64,000 bases of DNA from Lachnospiraceae bacterium. GTDB taxonomy: Bacteria > Bacillota > Clostridia > Lachnospirales > Lachnospiraceae. Below the pieces are notes generated by a model. The model made no database searches and was not told the DNA's origin. It saw only the letters and a list, made by a program, of their open reading frames with translations. Positions 34,402 through 44,100 of the stretch are shown here, in pieces (position 1 is the stretch's first letter; the number at the start of each line of letters is the position of its first letter). Position numbers and translations under genes: made by a program. The stretch spans positions 1-64,000 of the forward strand of contig JAIKZQ010000042.1 of assembly GCA_024682075.1 (NCBI GenBank). Reading direction: 5' to 3'.

Positions 34402-35670
34402 ATGGATGATTTCAAAAGATTTGACATGTCGCTTCCGCCGGTCAGGACCAAATGGTATCTGCGCCCGCTGACTTATCTCCTGAGCGCACCCGACGTGCAT
34501 AAGCATAAGGCCGTTATCACAAGAACGGGCATGGAGGGAATAAAACCGCCGTACGTACTGTTATGCAATCATAATGCGTTCTTGGATTTCAAGGTGGCGA
34601 CAAAGGCCATATGGCCTGCACGTGCCAATTATGTCGTTGCGATAGACGGATTCATAGGCAGGGAAGGACTTCTGCGAAATGTCGGATGTATCTGCAAGAG
34701 AAAGTTTACCAACGATCTGACGCTTATCAGGCATCTTCGAACCACCATTAAAAACGGTGACATCGCGATCATCTATCCCGAAGCAAGGTATTCTCTATGC
34801 GGCACTACCGCGGTCCTTCCGGAATCCTTAGGCAAGATGTGCAGGCTTTTCGGAGTGCCGGTGGTGACTCTTATCTGTCACGGACATCATGTCAATTCTC
34901 CGTTCTGGAATCTTCACGACAGGGGAGTGAAACCGACCGAAGCTGAACTGTCGCTTTTGTTTACTCCTGCGCAGCTTAAGGAATTATCCGTCGATGAGAT
35001 AAACGAGCGGATAGTGGAGAGATTTCAGTATGATGATCATGCCTGGCAGAAGGAAAAGGGCATAAGGATCACATATCCGAAGAGGGCCGAGGGACTTCAT
35101 AAAGTCCTGTATCAGTGTGCATCCTGCGGCAAGGAGTTCTCGATGACTTCGGAAGGTGACAGGCTCATCTGCAAGGCGTGCGGTAAGAAATGGAAGCTCA
35201 CGGAGCTCGGGGAGCTGGAAGTTGAAGACGGAAAGACTGAGTTCAGTCACGTTCCGGACTGGTACGAGTGGGAGAGGGCGAATGTCCGTGCTGAGGTTGA
35301 AAGAGGCGAGTATTCTTCGGGGGAACTTGCGGTGCATGTAAGCTCACTTCCCAATGCGGACAGATTCATTGACATAGGCACCGGCACGATGATCCATGAC
35401 ATGAACGGATTCAGGGTAAGCGTCAGGGACAAGGACGGGACCGTTAGGGAAATGGAAAAAAGCGTGCCCTCACTGTATTCCTGCCACATAGAATATGAAT
35501 ATCTGGGAAAGTACGGAGACTGTGTTGATCTGAATACTCTGGATGATACCTGGTATGTGTATCCTCACGGGGAGAACTTCGCTGTTACCAAGATGGCACT
35601 TGCAACGGAGGAACTGTTTGCGGCAAACCGTGCTGCGGCAGGCCGTCCGTGCAAAAAAGGACTTATGTGA
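34402..35670 (+). CDS. PlsC-like acyltransferase with C-terminal zinc ribbon
   Basis: A 422-residue protein. Its first half is a glycerol-phosphate/lysophosphatidate-type acyltransferase with the HX4D-like catalytic motif NHNAFLD (about residue 57) and a variant of the PEGTRS block, YPEARYSLCGTT. Residues around 235-262 form a zinc ribbon (CASCGKEF... CKACGKKW), and the rest is an unrecognised beta-rich domain. It probably acylates a lipid or glycolipid at the membrane surface. The family usually ends near residue 250, so the extension is notable. Confidence 0.75.
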   Translation: MDDFKRFDMSLPPVRTKWYLRPLTYLLSAPDVHKHKAVITRTGMEGIKPPYVLLCNHNAFLDFKVATKAIWPARANYVVAIDGFIGREGLLRNVGCICKRKFTNDLTLIRHLRTTIKNGDIAIIYPEARYSLCGTTAVLPESLGKMCRLFGVPVVTLICHGHHVNSPFWNLHDRGVKPTEAELSLLFTPAQLKELSVDEINERIVERFQYDDHAWQKEKGIRITYPKRAEGLHKVLYQCASCGKEFSMTSEGDRLICKACGKKWKLTELGELEVEDGKTEFSHVPDWYEWERANVRAEVERGEYSSGELAVHVSSLPNADRFIDIGTGTMIHDMNGFRVSVRDKDGTVREMEKSVPSLYSCHIEYEYLGKYGDCVDLNTLDDTWYVYPHGENFAVTKMALATEELFAANRAAAGRPCKKGLM

Positions 35671-35722
35671 AACAAGGGGACGGTTCCGCTGTTTTTCAAA
35701 AACAGCAGAACCGTCCCCTGTT
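35671..35722. terminator. Long GACGGTTC-type hairpin between convergent genes
   Basis: The arms 35671-35696 and 35698-35722 form a stem of about 24 bp with one bulged base and one G-U or mismatch position. Its core is GGGGACGGTTC, paired to GAACCGTCCCC. It separates the convergent plsC-like and TIM-barrel genes. No clean U-run follows on either strand, so it may be a repeat that serves as a terminator. Confidence 0.6.
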
Positions 35723-35750
35723 ATGAAAGGAAAAAAACATTAAAAGAGGA

Positions 35751-37499
35751 TTATCTTGTCACTTTAAATTCATAGAATTCTCCGGGATTAAGTATCACTT
35801 CACCGACCATTTCGTTATATTGTCTTAAATCGTATCTGAATGATCTTTTCTGAAGTTCGATCTCCCTGATGCCATCCTTTGACCACGGTGCGAAATACTG
35901 GGTGAGCTTTGCTTCGTCACCGTGAATGTGGATCTGCGCATGTATGGGATGAGCCTGAGTCGTTACATGTGCATAGAGGATCATAAAATCGTTGTCATAA
36001 TGGAATACGGAAACATTCGGAGCCGAGACGTAGATTCCGTTATAGTTAAAAACAGGCTTTACGGCATCCATAGCCCAGCCGGGGATCCTTGCAAGATCAG
36101 AGGGATTCTCCGGAATGTTGATCAGATACATTCTTCCTTTTCCGTAGGTGTCCTTGAGGAAGAGAGTGGTGTGGTATTCGCCGTCACCGCCGTTTAAAAG
36201 AGACCACGACATGTTGTTGGAATGCTGTATGTCGGCAAACATGACGGCCGGAACGTTTTCGAGATATCCTGCAGGATCGTCGGTCTTGTAATATCTGGTG
36301 ACATTAAGCTTTCTGCCGGTCAGGTATGCACTGCTGATATCTTTCCATTCGTCCTCCGGGCATCCGGCAAGGAATCCCGGAGTCACATATGCCGTTCCGC
36401 CTTCGGTAAGAAAGTCCCTGAGACGGTCCATTATGCCTGCATCCTGCAGGGAACTCTGTGTAAGGAGCACGCATCCTTTATTGGGGAAAACAGGTGTCGG
36501 GCTCAGAGCAAATCCCTGCATTCCGAGGAAATCCTCTACATGGTTCTCACCTTCGGAAGCGTAGGGGATGTATACGGGAATTCCGACCGGCTTTCCTGTT
36601 TTATCCAGCATCCTGTCTATCCTTGTAAGTTGTAATCCCAGAGGGGTCACGAGCTTGTTTTCATACAGATCGGTCCACTGGAAGAGTGTGATCTCCTCGG
36701 GTTTTGCAAATGCCGAGAGATATCCCTGCTCGAGATAATCGTCAATGGGCCAGCACTGATATGTGTCGAACCAGGTTCCCTGGTTTTTGCCATCCGATGC
36801 TTCATCCATCCATCTGACAAGGCTGTAGGAGAGATAGGTGGGAAGGTGCTGATCCTGATATGCGCTTGCTCTTGTTTCTGTTCCGGTATAAACCCTGTCG
36901 AAAATGTCCTTCTGAACATCCGGCCTGTATCCGGTTGCATGGTATGACTCGCGCCAGTTGGGATATTTGATGATCATCTTAATGTCCGGATTTATCTTTC
37001 TGGCGGGGCCGACGATCAGGTTTTCGGATACATCCCTCATGAGTTCTTTTCTGTATTCGGTCCAGGATCTTTTTCCTTTTTCCCTGATGCAGTCTTCACA
37101 TGTGCAGTTGGTAAAATAGAAATCGTCCAGTATGATCTCGTCAAAAAGCTCCGCACAATATTCGGATACTTTCTTCACGTAATCTCTCATTTCGGGATTG
37201 GAGTAACAGAATGTCCCGAAGAGTCTCTGACGCTTCGAATCTTCTTCGCTCAGATCGGGCACGACGGTGGTGAGTCCTCCGGAGACCTCAACTCCCTTTG
37301 AACGGAAGAATTCCGCGATCTGTCTGATCTTTTCCTTGTCAACCCATACTCCGCCTCTGTAAGGCTCCAGATAGACCTTGTCTATGCCGACATATTTTTC
37401 TATGAAGTCGTACTGCTTTTCAAGAGTGTCCGGATCCATTTTGTCCAGAATGGATGCGACGCAGAAAACAGTGAGTTTGAAATTCTTATAATGTGCCAT
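35751..37499 (-). CDS. TIM-barrel, glycoside-hydrolase-like protein of unknown specificity
   Basis: A 582-residue soluble protein without signal peptide. The N-terminal two thirds look like a glycosidase TIM barrel: VYLEPYRGGVWVDKEKI, LFDEIILDDFYFTNCTCEDC, DIKMIIKYPNW and ETRASAYQDQHLPT. The adjacent Asp pair in ILDDFYF could be catalytic. A CxCxxC motif is inserted at that site, and a Rossmann-like segment and a beta domain close the protein. Relatives are often given uninformative names. It overlaps the preceding MATE gene by 14 nt, so the two are probably one transcript. Confidence 0.55.
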   Translation of the reverse strand: MAHYKNFKLTVFCVASILDKMDPDTLEKQYDFIEKYVGIDKVYLEPYRGGVWVDKEKIRQIAEFFRSKGVEVSGGLTTVVPDLSEEDSKRQRLFGTFCYSNPEMRDYVKKVSEYCAELFDEIILDDFYFTNCTCEDCIREKGKRSWTEYRKELMRDVSENLIVGPARKINPDIKMIIKYPNWRESYHATGYRPDVQKDIFDRVYTGTETRASAYQDQHLPTYLSYSLVRWMDEASDGKNQGTWFDTYQCWPIDDYLEQGYLSAFAKPEEITLFQWTDLYENKLVTPLGLQLTRIDRMLDKTGKPVGIPVYIPYASEGENHVEDFLGMQGFALSPTPVFPNKGCVLLTQSSLQDAGIMDRLRDFLTEGGTAYVTPGFLAGCPEDEWKDISSAYLTGRKLNVTRYYKTDDPAGYLENVPAVMFADIQHSNNMSWSLLNGGDGEYHTTLFLKDTYGKGRMYLINIPENPSDLARIPGWAMDAVKPVFNYNGIYVSAPNVSVFHYDNDFMILYAHVTTQAHPIHAQIHIHGDEAKLTQYFAPWSKDGIREIELQKRSFRYDLRQYNEMVGEVILNPGEFYEFKVTR

Positions 37500-38889
37500 G
37501 TGCCTTGGTTCCTCCGTTTCTGTGAAGTATCAGTTTGCGGTCTGAAGGATCTGCGTTTTCCGATAAAAGAGGTGCGAGTTCCTTGCGAAATGCATATGCA
37601 TTGACCAGGAAAGCACCGACCCATGCGCTTATCTCTGCATAGGCTGTGGCCCTGAATCCAATCCTGCTCATGAGAAGGGATATGACCACTATCCTGAGGA
37701 CCATCTCAAGGATGCCGGACATCATCGGGAGCATCGGCTTGCCCATTCCCTGTACTCCGCTTCTTACGACAAAGAGCACGTTAACGAATATCATCATGAT
37801 GCCGCATCTGGGCATGAATTCGCATGCAAGCATTATCTGACTGTTTCCTGTAAGGAGAATTCCCGCAAGACGTGCCGGGAAGAAGACGAATGCCGATCCG
37901 AGAAGCAGGTATGATATCACCGATATTGTAACACAAACGTTAAGTCCTTCCCTGATGCGTTTGTATTCGCCTGCACCGTAGTTCTGGCTGGTGTAAGCCG
38001 ACATTGCATTTCCGGCCGTCGATGCGGGATTGAAGAAGAGGTTAAGGAACCTGCTGCAGGCTGCATATGCCGCGGTATACACGACACCGTAGCTGTTCAC
38101 GAAGAACTGCACGACCATGCATCCGACAGCGGTGATGGAATTCATGAATGCCATAGGCAGACCGTTTTTGAGAAGATCAAGATATTCTTTCTTTTCGTTG
38201 ATGAAATGCTCTTTCGAAAGCCTGATCACTTCAATCTTTCTGAGTCTTGCTATGCAGAAAGCAGCCGAGATCACCTGAGCGATGATCGTGGCATATGCGA
38301 CTCCCTCAACACCCATTCCCATCCTGAAGATAAAGAGGGCGTTGAGCGCGATGTTGAGAACCGTGGATACAACTATCGCCTTCAGGGGCGTCTTACTGTC
38401 TCCGAGAGCCCTCAGCACAGCACCGGAGAGGTTATAGCAGATATTGGTGGAAAGTCCGCCGAAGATTATGGTTCCGTACTTGAGAGAGTCAGCCATGATG
38501 ATGCTGTCGGTCTTCATGAGCACAAGAGCCTTGGGAAGAAACAATACGCTTGCGATGCTGAGTACCAGGGAGATAAGTGCTCCCAGCTCAATCACGGCTG
38601 CGAGTCTGTGCCTTAAACCCTCGATGTTCCTTGCACCGAAACTCTGAGCAATCATCACGCCGAATCCGTTAGCTATTCCGAATGAGAAGCCGACCACCAG
38701 GAAGAAGAGAGATCCCATGTTTCCGACTGCGGCAAGTGAATTATCCCCAAGCCCCTTGCCCACTATCCAGGAATCGGCAAAATTATAGAACTGCTGCAGC
38801 ATGCTGGTCATGAGCAGCGGCCAGTAAAAAGCCAGGATGAGCCCGGCCGGTTTTCCTTTTGTAAAATCAATCTCACTGCTTTTCATCAT
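37486..38889 (-). CDS. MATE-family multidrug/Na+ antiporter
   Basis: A 467-residue membrane protein with about 12 helices in two repeated halves. The N-terminal FYNFADSWIVGKGLGDNSLAAVG and FGIANGFGVMIAQSFGARN blocks are typical of the MATE DinF/NorM class. It would export a cationic or organic substrate in exchange for Na+ or H+. Its 3' end overlaps the TIM-barrel gene. A divergent AraC-type regulator lies just upstream and may control it. Confidence 0.9.
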   Translation of the reverse strand: MMKSSEIDFTKGKPAGLILAFYWPLLMTSMLQQFYNFADSWIVGKGLGDNSLAAVGNMGSLFFLVVGFSFGIANGFGVMIAQSFGARNIEGLRHRLAAVIELGALISLVLSIASVLFLPKALVLMKTDSIIMADSLKYGTIIFGGLSTNICYNLSGAVLRALGDSKTPLKAIVVSTVLNIALNALFIFRMGMGVEGVAYATIIAQVISAAFCIARLRKIEVIRLSKEHFINEKKEYLDLLKNGLPMAFMNSITAVGCMVVQFFVNSYGVVYTAAYAACSRFLNLFFNPASTAGNAMSAYTSQNYGAGEYKRIREGLNVCVTISVISYLLLGSAFVFFPARLAGILLTGNSQIMLACEFMPRCGIMMIFVNVLFVVRSGVQGMGKPMLPMMSGILEMVLRIVVISLLMSRIGFRATAYAEISAWVGAFLVNAYAFRKELAPLLSENADPSDRKLILHRNGGTKAHGTL

Positions 38890-38989
38890 TTACCTCTGCG
38901 GCGCATTTTCAGCCGCTTTTCACACGTTTTTACCTTGTTTCAAGGGATTATACTATGCCAATGTTTTCGCTTTTGAAATGATTATTTTG

Positions 38990-39017
38990 TTGAGTTTTGC
39001 CCGTTTTTTGTTATTAT
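38990..39017 (+). promoter_or_regulatory. Promoter placing transcription start at the AraC start codon
   Basis: TTGAGT (38990-38995) and TATTAT (39012-39017) are 16 bp apart. The expected start point, about 7 nt downstream, coincides with the A of the ATG at 39024, and no Shine-Dalgarno sequence precedes it. The mRNA may be leaderless. Confidence 0.45.
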
Positions 39018-39023
39018 ATAAGT

Positions 39024-39869
39024 ATGGGAAACGAAGCTAAGGAAACGATACATTTTAATACCCCGTCATCCATTATTCTTAACTATGAAGAGAGCCCCGA
39101 GACATATCCGCTTCACTGGCACAATGCAGCAGAGTTCACGGTTGCCCTGAAGGACGGATGCAAATACAGGATAGGCGACACCTTATATGAGATCGATAAG
39201 GGAGATATTCTGCTGGCCTGGCCGCAGCAGATCCACGGAACGGTGAAGATACCAAAGAGCAGTGTTTTGTTCATTCAGTTCCCTTCGGCCATTCTGGAGA
39301 ATAATCTGGACCTTGTCTCGATCTCCAGATTCCTGTATGAATACCATCATGTATCGGCATCCAGGGAACCTGCGCTGGCTAAGTTCATATGTGACAAGAT
39401 AAGTGAGATACAGAAGATCCATAACTCTGCGGATCATTTTTCGGAGACCAGATGCAAGCTGTGCATCGGAGAGATCCTTCTGAAGATCGGTGAACATGTG
39501 ATGGCGGAGAATAAGGACATCACCGAGATGGAAGATTCCGCAAGGACGGGCTGGAGATACATTCATTCCGCGTGCAATTACATCATGGAAAATGTTGCCA
39601 ATGAGCTGACACAGACACAGGTTGCGGAATACGTGGGTCTAAGCACGTTTTATTTCTCTAAGCTGTTCAAGCAGTACATGCACATGACGTTTCCCGTATA
39701 TCTGTCCGGGCTGAGAGTCAAGAGCGCAACGTCGCTGCTTCTGGACAAGAGCCTTACCATAACGGATTGTGCGTTCATGTCGGGCTTTCAGTCGACGACG
39801 ACGTTTAACAAGGTGTTCAAGGATATAACGGGATATTCTCCCAGAGAATACAGAAAGCTGTACAGGTGA
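39024..39869 (+). CDS. AraC-family transcriptional regulator
   Basis: A 281-residue regulator. The N-terminal cupin (YPLHWHNAAEFTVALKDG, IDKGDILLAWPQQIHG) is a sugar- or metabolite-sensing domain. The C-terminal two helix-turn-helix motifs are in ELTQTQVAEYVGLSTFYFSKLFKQY and SLTITDCAFMSGFQSTTTFNKVFK, ending in TGYSPREYRK. It is divergent from the MATE/TIM-barrel pair, which are likely targets. The last codons form the 5' arm of the terminator. Confidence 0.9.
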   Translation: MGNEAKETIHFNTPSSIILNYEESPETYPLHWHNAAEFTVALKDGCKYRIGDTLYEIDKGDILLAWPQQIHGTVKIPKSSVLFIQFPSAILENNLDLVSISRFLYEYHHVSASREPALAKFICDKISEIQKIHNSADHFSETRCKLCIGEILLKIGEHVMAENKDITEMEDSARTGWRYIHSACNYIMENVANELTQTQVAEYVGLSTFYFSKLFKQYMHMTFPVYLSGLRVKSATSLLLDKSLTITDCAFMSGFQSTTTFNKVFKDITGYSPREYRKLYR

Positions 39870-39886
39870 TCCTGTACAGCTTTTTT
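39855..39886 (+). terminator. Intrinsic terminator overlapping the AraC stop codon
   Basis: AAGCTGTACAGG (39855-39866) pairs with CCTGTACAGCTT (39871-39882) and is followed by TTTT. The stop codon TGA occupies the loop (39867-39869). Confidence 0.9.
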
Positions 39887-39892
39887 GAAACA

Positions 39893-40186
39893 GAGAGACG
39901 GTTCCGCTGTTTTTCCAATTCATTTTATTGCCGTATGCCCTGTATATATATTTCTGCTCATGTTTCGCTTGCAGGCATTTCTAAAGAATGCGGTTCATGA
40001 TCATGAAGTATGCGCGTCGCTCACAGCAGACATCGTGTCTGCGGTTCGCTGATTTTGCCATCCGGGCAAAATCACGCTTATATCTATGCATTCTTAAGAA
40101 ATGCTTTTGCAAGCTCATAAATCGCAGAAATACATACACAGGGCATACGGCATACACCGATGTGTGAAACAGCGGAACCGTCTCTC
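39893..40186. mobile_element. 294-bp palindromic MITE-like element
   Basis: This non-coding stretch is bounded by perfect 20-bp terminal inverted repeats: GAGAGACGGTTCCGCTGTTT at 39893-39912 and its complement at 40167-40186. Inner arms also pair: 39930-39957 with 40124-40151 (26 of 28), and 39967-39991 with 40088-40114 (with a 2-nt bulge). The core has two hairpins, GCAGACA/TGTCTGC (40026-40042) and GATTTTGCC/GGCAAAATC (40051-40073). It has no ORF with recognisable content. It fills the gap between two convergent genes. Confidence 0.65.
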
Positions 40187-40191
40187 GGTTT

Positions 40192-40986
40192 TCAGTTCAT
40201 GAAATATCTGAGTGCCTCGATCGAGGCGTCAAGATGTGTGGTGTTGCGAGTGATTCCCATTACCGCCTCGGAAGGATGCCCCTGATATTCTTCAAAATCC
40301 TTGAGAGCATCGTATATTCCCGAGGTGCCTATCCTTGAGTCCTGAGAGACGAATATCCCTGTGGGAATGGGATCTTCCATTGAATCCGGATCGTGGTGGT
40401 CAACGGTATAGCCTGCCTGATCCTCGGCTACATGAATATTGGTGATGTCATCATAATCCGCATATGTAGCCGCATCGGTGTAATAGATCCTTCCGGCCAT
40501 CTGCTCAAGCTCCTCTTCGGTGAAGATGTCCCTCAGGTCACAGAGATTCCTGTTCTGGCAGTATTCCTCATATGAGGCGGTATCTGCTATGAATACATCT
40601 ATGGTGGCGGATGTCAGGTAGGCTGTAAGCTTCTGCATCGCCGCATATTCTATGTTGGAATTGATCCCGTTACCGATCATTATGGAAGTGTCGATATACA
40701 CCTGATACTTGTCGGTGTCGACATCTAGCAGCTGCTCCAGGTCGGAAGCCCATTCAATCGCTGCCTCATCCGCAGTGATGGCTTCGGTGTTGACCATAAT
40801 GACGCACAGTGCATAATCCCTGTAACTTGCGATGGTCTTTACTATCGATACAACGATTATGACTGCGACGATGATCCCGATGACGTGGAATTTGTAGTAA
40901 TCCCAGAAATACTCAAGCTTATATGAAAAGGGCTTTTCCTTTATTTCTTCCCAGCGTTTTTTTTCTTCTTCTCTTAAAGTTGACAT
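40192..40986 (-). CDS. Single-pass membrane protein, unknown function
   Basis: A 264-residue protein. A basic/acidic N-terminal cytoplasmic stretch (EEEKKRWEEIKEKPFSYKLEYFWDYYKFH) precedes one membrane helix (about 34-50). The extracellular part has features of a small binding protein (YAAMQKLTAYLTSATIDVFIADTASYEEY), suggesting a degenerate solute-binding fold. I do not recognise a named family. Its stop codon lies 6 nt from the end of the palindromic element. Confidence 0.65.
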   Translation of the reverse strand: MSTLREEEKKRWEEIKEKPFSYKLEYFWDYYKFHVIGIIVAVIIVVSIVKTIASYRDYALCVIMVNTEAITADEAAIEWASDLEQLLDVDTDKYQVYIDTSIMIGNGINSNIEYAAMQKLTAYLTSATIDVFIADTASYEEYCQNRNLCDLRDIFTEEELEQMAGRIYYTDAATYADYDDITNIHVAEDQAGYTVDHHDPDSMEDPIPTGIFVSQDSRIGTSGIYDALKDFEEYQGHPSEAVMGITRNTTHLDASIEALRYFMN

Positions 40987-41183
40987 CTTTCTTACCTTTT
41001 AGTGCGTATTTTCGTGTCTTTTAATGCACATACCGCATTGTAACATTCTTTTACCGGTAAGTATAAATTATTAACGGGAATTAATCGAAAATTTAGGATT
41101 GTTTTCCAAATTAATGCAAATCAGAGCCTTTTAATATATAATTATATATATTTTTTTGCATATAATCGGAGTCTGATGCCTGT

Positions 41184-44100
41184 ATGATGAACCTTGATCT
41201 GATAACCGACATAATAATGCTCCTGGCCAATATTCTCGGAATGCTGGCCTGTTTGTATAACTATATCGAAAAGCCCAAGAAGGGCTGGCTTTTCGGTGCG
41301 GCTTATTTCTTTGCGGATCTGCTGAGCGGCTACTATTGGACCACCTATACACTGGTCATGATGGAAGAGCCCACGGTATCCGAATTCCTTGCCTATTTCG
41401 GATGGAATGCGGCATATGTCGTTCTGTTGGTCTCCGTTATCCGGATGAGGGATCATGATTCGAAGAAATACTTCCATCCCGTCATGCTCCTTCCGATACC
41501 GATCAATCTGGCTCAGTTTTTCATCTATATCCAGTACGGAGGAATCTTTAACAATATCTGGCAGGTCGGCTTTACAACGGTCGTTTTGATTTTCTGCTGT
41601 CAGTCCATTGCATTTTATTACGTGCAAAAGAAAAAGACCGGCAGCGCAAAATTCCCGTATTTTCATGCCCTGGCTCTTCTCTATGTCATTTGCCAGTATG
41701 TGAGCTGGACTGCTTCATGCTTCGACTGGTACAGTGACTGGCTTAATCCGTATTATTATTTTTGTGTCTTCGGATATATCGTGGAAGTGTTCTTTGCCTG
41801 GGGCATCAAAAAGGAATACGAAAATTACGGACTTGTCTATTCCGAGAAAACGCCTTCGGAGATCAGATTCCAGGCTCTTCTTCAGGCGCTTGTGTCAGCC
41901 ATTGTTTTCGGCGGATGCATAGGCGGGTATTACCTTGCCATCAGGATGAAGAGAAGCATGGATGATATCTCGGATGTCATCGAGTTCGATAATTTCATAA
42001 CCGTGGCACTGTTCATGATTTCCGTGCTTTTGGGACTCCTGATACTTCTCGTCATCTATTCGATAACCGTAAGGCACAAGGAAGGCAAGAAGAACGAAGA
42101 GCATGTCAAGCTCCGCAGGAGCAAGTTCAACCTTCTTTTTACATTGCTCATCACGTTCTCACTGATGGTATTTGCGGTCATCTATAATTCCAGGCTTTTC
42201 TACGGTGCTTCGGTTCAGAGCATCTACAAGTCAGGAGTGGACAGGGTCGAGAATCTCTCGGCCGAGCTGGACAATTATCTTACCATCGCCCAGTCCACTC
42301 TTAATGTCACCGCGGACACGGTCGACCTGATGCTTGCAAGCGGTGAGACGCAGACAGTCATCAGGAATTACATTTATGATCAGACGCAGAAGCAGTTCGA
42401 GAACTTTGATGAGAATTTTACCGGACTCTATGCCCTTGTCAGGGACGAGTACATGGACGGTGACGGCTGGGTGCCTCCCGAAGGATATGATCCGAGGAGC
42501 AGGGACTGGTACAAATATGCTCTCGAGGGTGACGGAAGAGTTGTCATCGTGCCTCCGTATGTGGACATGCAGACAGGTTCGGTGGTCATAACAATATGCA
42601 AGAGGATCCAGACAAGAGCGGAGGATGGTTCTTATAACGTGGTCGCGCTCGATGTCATAGTCGATCACATACAGGAACTTACGGAAAAAGCCGTGGTGGC
42701 AGGGGACGGATATGCCCTGATAGTTAACCGTGACGGGCTGATAGTTGCCCACCATGACAAGGAAATGTGCGGTGAAAACATCACCCGTGTTTACGGATAT
42801 GAATTCCGGGATTCTGTTCTTACAGCTACGGATGATGTCGTTGATGTCACCATAGACGATGAGGAATACACGCTGTTCCTCAGTAAGGTAATGGATCAGT
42901 GGTATGTGATGATCGTCGTCAGCAATACCGATCTGTTTGAGGAAGCATATTCCCAGCTTGCCGTGAACATCATCGTCTCACTTACGATATTTGCACTCAT
43001 TTCATTCTTCTATTTCCTCGGATACCGTAATGAACAGGCATACGGCAAGAAGGTTGAGGAAATGAATGCCGGCAGGCAGAAGCAGGAATATGAGGCTGAA
43101 GTCTTAAGACTTGAGAAGCGTTCGGCTGATGAGGCCAACAAGGCAAAGAGTAACTTCCTTGCCGACATGAGCCATGAGATCAGGACTCCCATAAATGCAA
43201 TCCTCGGAATGAATGAGATGATCTTAAGGGAGGCGGAAAGTGACGGCATACGTGAATATGCCGGCAATATCCGGAATTCCGGAAGAAATCTTCTCCAGCT
43301 GATAAACAGCATTCTTGATTTCTCCAAGATAGAAGACGGCAAGATGGAGATAGTTCCGGTCAGATACAGCCTGAGCTCGCTTCTGACTTATATCGTCAAT
43401 TCGATCCAGGAACGTGCCGTTGCCAAGAACCTTGAGTTCAAGGTAAATGTGGATCCGAAGCTTCCTGCGGAACTCTTCGGTGATGACGCCCGCATCAACC
43501 AGTGCATTCTGAACCTGCTCACCAATGCGGTCAAATATACCCCGGAGGGCAGCGTGAGCCTTACCATCTCCGAAAGAAAGAGAACCGAAGACAAGGTCCT
43601 TGTCTATGTGGAGGTCGCTGATACCGGGATCGGGATCAAGGAGAGCGAGATGGGTAAGCTCTTTGAATCCTTTGAAAGGCTTGATGTCATACGTAACCGC
43701 ACGATCGAAGGTACCGGACTGGGCATGTCCATAACAACCAGGCTTCTCGACCTCATGGGAAGCGGACTTAATGTAAAGAGCAAGTATGGTGAAGGATCCG
43801 TTTTTTCGTTTGAGATCTGGCAGGATATCGAAAGCAGTGAGGCCATAGGAGAGTACAAGCTCGGAAGACCGGAAGATGACCAGGTCAAATACACCGAAAG
43901 CTTCCATGCACCTAAGGCAAGTATCCTGCTCGTGGACGACACCAGAATGAACATACTGGTAGTCAGGAACCTTCTCAAGAAGACGGGGCTTGTCATCGAC
44001 TCCGTGGAAAGCGGCGAAGAGGCCATAAAGCTTGCGGATGAAAAGGCATATGACCTGATCCTCTTAGACCAGAGAATGCCCGGATTGGACGGAACAGAGA

